This document shows positions 59,854 to 64,000 of a DNA stretch of 64,000 nucleotides, in pieces. How positions within the stretch are numbered: the stretch's first letter is position 1; every line of letters begins with the position of its first letter. The DNA lies in contig NZ_CP041614.1 in NCBI RefSeq assembly GCF_007197555.1, positions 5,510,001-5,574,000 of the forward strand. The letters are read 5' to 3'. The notes below the pieces were generated by a model, which saw only the letters and a program-made list of their open reading frames with translations, did not search any database and was not told where the DNA came from. Position numbers and translations under genes: made by a program. The DNA is from Shewanella psychropiezotolerans. GTDB taxonomy: Bacteria; Pseudomonadota; Gammaproteobacteria; Enterobacterales; Shewanellaceae.

Positions 59854-60572
59854 ATGAAAGAACTTATCGTAATTACAGGTGCATCTTCAGGTATCGGCGC
59901 AGCAATGGCAAAGGCATTCAGTGCAAAGGGCCATCCACTACTTTTATTAGCTCGCCGCGTCGAGCCTATGCAAGCCCTAGAGTTAGAAAACAGTCTATGT
60001 ATCAGCCTAGATGTAACCGATGGTGAAGCTATTAAGACCGCGATTGCTACTGCAGTTGAAAAGTTTGGCCCCGTTGGCGGCTTGATTAATAACGCCGGCG
60101 TCATGTTACTGGGTCAAGCCGACACTCAAGATCCAGCCGAGTGGAGCCGTATGCTCAACATCAATGTTATGGGCGTACTCAACGGTATCCATGCCGTATT
60201 GGCCGATATGAAAGCACGAAAAACAGGGACTATTATCAACGTCAGCTCGGTCGCGGGTCGTAAAACCTTCCCTAATCATGCTACATACTGTGCCACTAAA
60301 TTTGCGGTACACGCACTGACCGAAAACATTCGTGAAGAAGTGGCCATGGATGATGTGCGCCTTGTCACTATAGCGCCAGGGGCCGTAGAAACTGAGCTAC
60401 TGTCACATACCACCAGCGATGAAATAAAAGCCGGCTATGCAGATTGGAAAGAGGATATGGGGGGGTGATCGCACCTGAAACTATCGCCGATGCAGCCCTG
60501 TTTGCTTACGAGCAACCTCAAAGCGTCTGTGTGCGTGAAATCGTATTAGCAGCGACTCGTCAACAACCATAA
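59854..60572 (+). pseudogene. Short-chain dehydrogenase/reductase with one apparent frameshift
   Basis: A classical SDR of 239 aa if repaired. Features: the cofactor motif TGASSGIGAAMAKAFSAKG, NNAGVM, the catalytic Ser in NVSSVAGRK and YCATK (Tyr/Lys). The frame ends after KEDMGG at a run of seven G (60459-60465). Adding one G gives DMGGVIAPETIADAALFAY and the usual SDR C-terminus to the TAA at 60570-60572. The substrate is unknown. It is divergent from the LysR gene and probably its target. Confidence 0.88.
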
Positions 60573-60658
60573 CAAGGGAAGAGTCCCATCAAACTCTAAT
60601 CCGGTATCATCCATGATACCGGTTCGCGTTAAGCTTATTTGGGTATGAACTAAAACAG

Positions 60659-61803
60659 TTAAAATGTTGGTGGAAGCTCGCGTAGCAGGGAGAATCCTTG
60701 CTTCATGTGACTGCCGGTAACGACAAAACCAATCATTTGCTGCTCTTCATCGAAGGCTCTGGCCGTCATCCCCTCCTTGCTTGCGCTCACCTGCCAGTTA
60801 GCATCGGCGTTGGCGGTGTTACCACTTAACTGCATGGGGAGACGCGGGGTCTTAACCTTGACCATCATAGGCGGCAGCGCCACATTGCTGGCCTGACCGA
60901 GTAAGGTTTTTGCCAGCGCATTGGCACTCAGCAGTATCGGCTGCAGAAAAGCCAACACGTTGCCGTCAATTTCGGCGCAGTCCCCCAGCGCGAAGATATG
61001 GGGATCCGACGTTCGCAATTGACGATCCACCACTATGCCACGATTAGTTTGCAGGCCTGCCTCGGCCGCCAGGCGGATATTGGGCCTCAGGCCCACAGCG
61101 CACACCACGGTATCCACTCGATAGTCTTGACCGTTTTCCAGGCTGATAGCGATAGATTCTTCTGCCTGTCGCAGACTTTTAACTTGGGTGCCCAGTTCTA
61201 TCGTCACCCCTTGATTGCCCAAGGACTGATATAGTTGTGCGGAGACAAAATCGGGCAACAGACTCGGCAATAAAGCCTCAGCCCTGTCGGTCAATATCAC
61301 CTGTTTATCCGTGCTGGCCAAATCCATTGCTATCTCGGTACCAATAAGGCCTGCGCCTATCACCAGCACAGATTTAGCCTCTTTGAGCTCGGACTGAGAG
61401 GCCGCATAATCCTCCAAGCCATTTAGGGTAATGATTCGACCCACCGCGTCCCCCTGAAAGGGGGCACAAAAGCTCTGGCTCCGGTTGCCAAAATCAGTTG
61501 CTGATAGGCAATCGACTCTCCATTACAGCGCAGCGTTTTTTTCGTCGCATCTATGCTCTCTACCCTGCTATGACTCAACAGGGTAATACCATAGGTATTG
61601 GCAAACTCATCGGCGCTCATCTTAATCAGATCTTTAGCTGACTGCGCCTTAGTGAACACATGACTTAGATCAGGTTTGGCATAATCATCACCACCGTTGG
61701 CGGTGATCACTGTGATCGCCTGCTCTGTATCTTGCCTGCGTAGAGTCTTCACCAACTGATAGGCAGCAAAACCACTGCCTATTATCACTATGGGCAGGCT
61801 CAT
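60659..61803 (-). pseudogene. norW: NorW, NADH:flavorubredoxin reductase, with one apparent frameshift
   Basis: A FAD enzyme that reduces NorV with NADH. The first frame (from 61803) has the FAD motif IVIIGSGFAAYQLV and TGARAFVPPF and then shifts at the adjacent C5 and G5 runs (61450-61464). Adding one base gives VPPF(Q/R)GDAVGRIITLNG and joins the second frame, with the NAD motif SVLVIGAGLIGTE and the FAD end FALGDCAEIDGNVLAFLQP. The repaired length is 381 aa (E. coli NorW 377). It overlaps norV's stop by 4 bp. Confidence 0.9.
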
Positions 61804-63299
61804 GCCGCCACCTCTTTGGCGAGGGGTTCAAACACAGTCTTACCTAAACTACAGTCGGGACAGAGAAAATAGTCCGGTACATCTTGCCACTCAGTGCCTG
61901 GGGCGACATCTTGGTTGGGTTCTCCCAATACCGGATCGTAGACCCACTGACACACAGTGCATACCAGGCTCTGCCCCGCAAAATCTGTAGTACTGACGTT
62001 GGCCACTTCGGCTTGGTTGGGTGATTCTGCAGGCTGCTTGGCAGGCATCACAGGATCATTTACTGCCGGCGTGTCTCGCTTGGTATCTCGCCCTTGTAGG
62101 GGATGTAAAGCCCACTGACGCGCCACCTCTTTACCATGTTCACGACATGCCAGCAGTGCCTTGCCATCGGGTTTCCATTTAGTCTTTAATCCCAGAACGA
62201 TTTCAAAGCCGGCATCGGTCAGACGGGTATGGATACGGTCTACCGCACCACCGTTCCAACCGAAGCTGCCGAAGGCGCCGGCCTTCTTGTTCTTAAAGCG
62301 CAGACCTGTGATTTCTTCCAACATACCGGCCACCTTGGGCATCATCACATTGTTCATAGTCGATGAGCCGACAAGCACGCCCTTAGATCTAAACAAGCTA
62401 GTCAAAATCTCGTTCTTATCGTGGCGGGAGACGTTGAAAATTTTCACCGCAACCTGGGGATCGACCTCATAGATCCCTTGAGCTATGGCATCTGCCATCA
62501 TGCGAGTATTGTTAGACATAGAATCATAGAAGATAGTAATTCGGTCTTCCTGGTATTGATCAGCCCACTCCAGATATTTATGAATAATCTGCGTCGCATC
62601 CTCACGCCACACCACGCCGTGGGCGGTTGCAATCATATCGACGGGTAGGTTGAAGCTAAGTACTTCATGGATCTTCGCGGTCACCAAGGGACTGAATGGG
62701 GTGAGGATGTTGGCGTAATAACGCAGACATTGATCCATCAGCTCAGTCTGATCGACCTCATCGTTAAACAGGCGCTCGTCACAATAATGCTGACCGAAAG
62801 CATCGTTACTGAACAGCACGGCATCCCCCGTCATATAAGTCATCATGCTATCGGGCCAATGCAGCATAGGGGTCTCGATGAAGATCAATTGTTTGCCGTT
62901 GCCCAGATCCAAACTGTCGCCAGTTTTAATGGTATGGAAATTCCACTCGGGGTGATGATGATGCCCAGTGATAGAGTCGATGGCATTTTCGGTACAGTAA
63001 ATAGGCGTGCCGGGAATTTTAGCCAACAATACCGCCAAGGCACCGGCGTGATCTTCTTCGGCGTGATTAATGACAATGTAATCGATCTGCTTCAGATCGA
63101 TCTCCAGCTCTAAGTTTTGCACGAACTCATGACTGAATTTATGATCGACGGTATCGATCAATACTGTTTTCTCCTCTCGGATCAGATAACTATTATAGCT
63201 GGTGCCCTTTTCTGTCTTGTACTCGGTACCATGAAAATCTCGTACTTCCCAATCGCGTTGACCAACCCATTGAATATTGTTCTTGACCTTAATTGCCAT
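61800..63299 (-). CDS. norV: Anaerobic nitric oxide reductase flavorubredoxin
   Basis: A 499-aa flavodiiron protein reducing NO to N2O. The metallo-beta-lactamase-like domain carries the diiron ligands ([11 protein letters not shown], then the distal His). A flavodoxin domain follows ([20 protein letters not shown]), and a C-terminal rubredoxin has two CxxC pairs ([10 protein letters not shown] and CPDC). Length fits NorV (E. coli 479). norW overlaps by 4 bp. Upstream are three NorR-like sites and a sigma-54 promoter. Confidence 0.97.
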   Translation of the reverse strand: MAIKVKNNIQWVGQRDWEVRDFHGTEYKTEKGTSYNSYLIREEKTVLIDTVDHKFSHEFVQNLELEIDLKQIDYIVINHAEEDHAGALAVLLAKIPGTPIYCTENAIDSITGHHHHPEWNFHTIKTGDSLDLGNGKQLIFIETPMLHWPDSMMTYMTGDAVLFSNDAFGQHYCDERLFNDEVDQTELMDQCLRYYANILTPFSPLVTAKIHEVLSFNLPVDMIATAHGVVWREDATQIIHKYLEWADQYQEDRITIFYDSMSNNTRMMADAIAQGIYEVDPQVAVKIFNVSRHDKNEILTSLFRSKGVLVGSSTMNNVMMPKVAGMLEEITGLRFKNKKAGAFGSFGWNGGAVDRIHTRLTDAGFEIVLGLKTKWKPDGKALLACREHGKEVARQWALHPLQGRDTKRDTPAVNDPVMPAKQPAESPNQAEVANVSTTDFAGQSLVCTVCQWVYDPVLGEPNQDVAPGTEWQDVPDYFLCPDCSLGKTVFEPLAKEVAA

Positions 63300-63344
63300 G
63301 ATGAAACCTCAAATATACTTAAATTATTAAACTTACATGGCCTA

Positions 63345-63361
63345 TTGCACAAGCCGAGCCA
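63345..63361 (-). promoter_or_regulatory. Sigma-54 promoter of norVW
   Basis: On the minus strand TGGCTCGGCTTGTGCA has GG and GC exactly 10 nt apart, as in the -24/-12 consensus TGGCAC-N5-TTGCA. It lies about 46-62 bp before the norV start. Confidence 0.75.
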
Positions 63362-63414
63362 GTTTCGTAACCAACTATATTTAAAGTATTTTATAGATTT
63401 ACCACTCGCAACAA

Positions 63415-63471
63415 GTGTCACAATGACACAAGTTAAAACTGTCAAAACGACAATCGAGTGTCAAATAGACA
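63415..63471 (-). promoter_or_regulatory. Three NorR-type enhancer sites
   Basis: GTGTCA-CAA-TGACAC (63415-63429), TGTCA-AAA-CGACA (63440-63452) and TGTCA-AAT-AGACA (63459-63471) match GTCA-N3-TGAC-like NorR sites, with none to two deviations. Three sites upstream of a sigma-54 promoter reproduce the E. coli norV layout. norR itself is not in the window. Confidence 0.8.
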
Positions 63472-63739
63472 ATCCCATTTGGCCGAGCAATGTCAAAAGC
63501 AACAGAGACAGCCAAATCATTTACTTGGCTGTTCCATGCCATAAGTCTTGATTAGCCAATAGAGATAAATACCCATTTAGATACAGTTCGCCTCAGTTTA
63601 TGGTCAACTTGTCCCACCCCAATGTTACAAATAGCCATAATTGCTCCCTGAGAGCCTAAAATTCAGGTGTGAGAATTGGCACTATAATTGTATTCATATC
63701 TAGTAGAAATCAGGGTTTTATCTTCTCACGGCAAGCTAT

Positions 63740-64000
63740 ATGACATGCAAAAGCACATTTCTTAACAGATGTGATCGATACTCAGGTGAGCTCAGCGGAG
63801 CCTTCGCCGACTTAGGGACGTTTCTACCACTCGTTTTAGGCCTTATCGCCCTTAACCATTTCTCTCCTCAGGGGATCTTTATGGGCTTCGGGGTGTTTGC
63901 GCTATTTACCGCTTTTTACTACAGGCGTCCTATCCCGGTACAGCCAATGAAAGTGATCGCCGCCTTGGTTATCGCCCAAGGCCTGACGCCGGGAATGCTG
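63740..64000 (+). CDS. MOT1-type sulfate/molybdate transporter, N-terminal part
   Basis: The frame from ATG at 63740 runs off the window edge (87 codons). The start of the mature fold, SGELSGAFADLGTFLPLVLG, is the conserved first motif of MOT1-like putative sulfate/molybdate transporters. It is followed by FYYRRPIPVQPMKVIAAL, also typical. It is divergent from norV, with 440 bp between them. Confidence 0.85.
   Translation, partial: MTCKSTFLNRCDRYSGELSGAFADLGTFLPLVLGLIALNHFSPQGIFMGFGVFALFTAFYYRRPIPVQPMKVIAALVIAQGLTPGML

Overview
The window reads as a chromosomal segment of a marine gammaproteobacterium, most likely Shewanella. Reasons: a split curli system with a very long curlin, a MetJ/metBL/metF methionine block, norVW under apparent NorR/sigma-54 control, a Shewanella/Vibrio-type exported protease set, and proteins of consistently Shewanella-like character. 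The genus is inferred from protein character, not from a marker gene. No rRNA, tRNA, CRISPR array, transposase or phage gene was seen.

Layout. 0-7.6 kb: galactoside use (end of an unidentified gene, exported beta-galactosidase lacZ, a sodium/sugar symporter, galK, galM). 7.7-9.4 kb: a hypothetical protein and a quinone-oxidoreductase-like enzyme. 9.8-16.1 kb: secreted proteolysis (M9-type collagenase with three PPC domains, a DUF2059 protein, a subtilase with P and PKD domains). 16.5-20.4 kb: curli, with csgBA on the plus strand converging on csgEFG on the minus strand. 20.8-29.4 kb: housekeeping (ssb, yajR, uvrA, an M28 aminopeptidase, deaD). 29.5-36.9 kb: a patchwork of small, paralogous and decaying genes, including broken LysR, acylase and cytochrome genes. 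37.1-42.6 kb: methionine regulon (metF, metL, metB, metJ) with three MetJ operator clusters. 42.7-45.4 kb: a TauE/SafE permease, a TraF-like outer-membrane protein and a LysR remnant. 45.5-57.2 kb: a complete tad/Flp pilus operon, including a 30-residue membrane micro-ORF between tadB and tadC. 57.4-60.6 kb: two LysR regulators and a short-chain dehydrogenase. 60.7-64 kb: norVW nitric-oxide detoxification and the start of a MOT1-type sulfate/molybdate transporter.

Functional logic: the galactose genes form a pathway in which lactose or galactosides are cleaved outside the cytoplasm and free galactose is imported and phosphorylated. The curli and tad loci are two independent surface-adhesion systems. 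The proteases and the M28 peptidase fit scavenging of extracellular protein.

Three patterns run across the whole window. (1) At least eight genes (csgG, uvrA, a membrane protein, two LysR genes, an acylase-like gene, an SDR and norW) are each broken by what looks like one missing base, nearly always in a G/C run. A shared cause such as homopolymer undercalling is more likely than eight independent mutations. (2) Three intergenic copies of a modular array of mini-hairpins occur near 18.6, 38.2 and 43.5 kb. (3) Some genes show decay that base-calling cannot explain: a deletion scar between a LysR gene and an acylase, nonsense-riddled cytochrome remnants, and a LysR 3' remnant on the far side of the tad island from its intact homologue.
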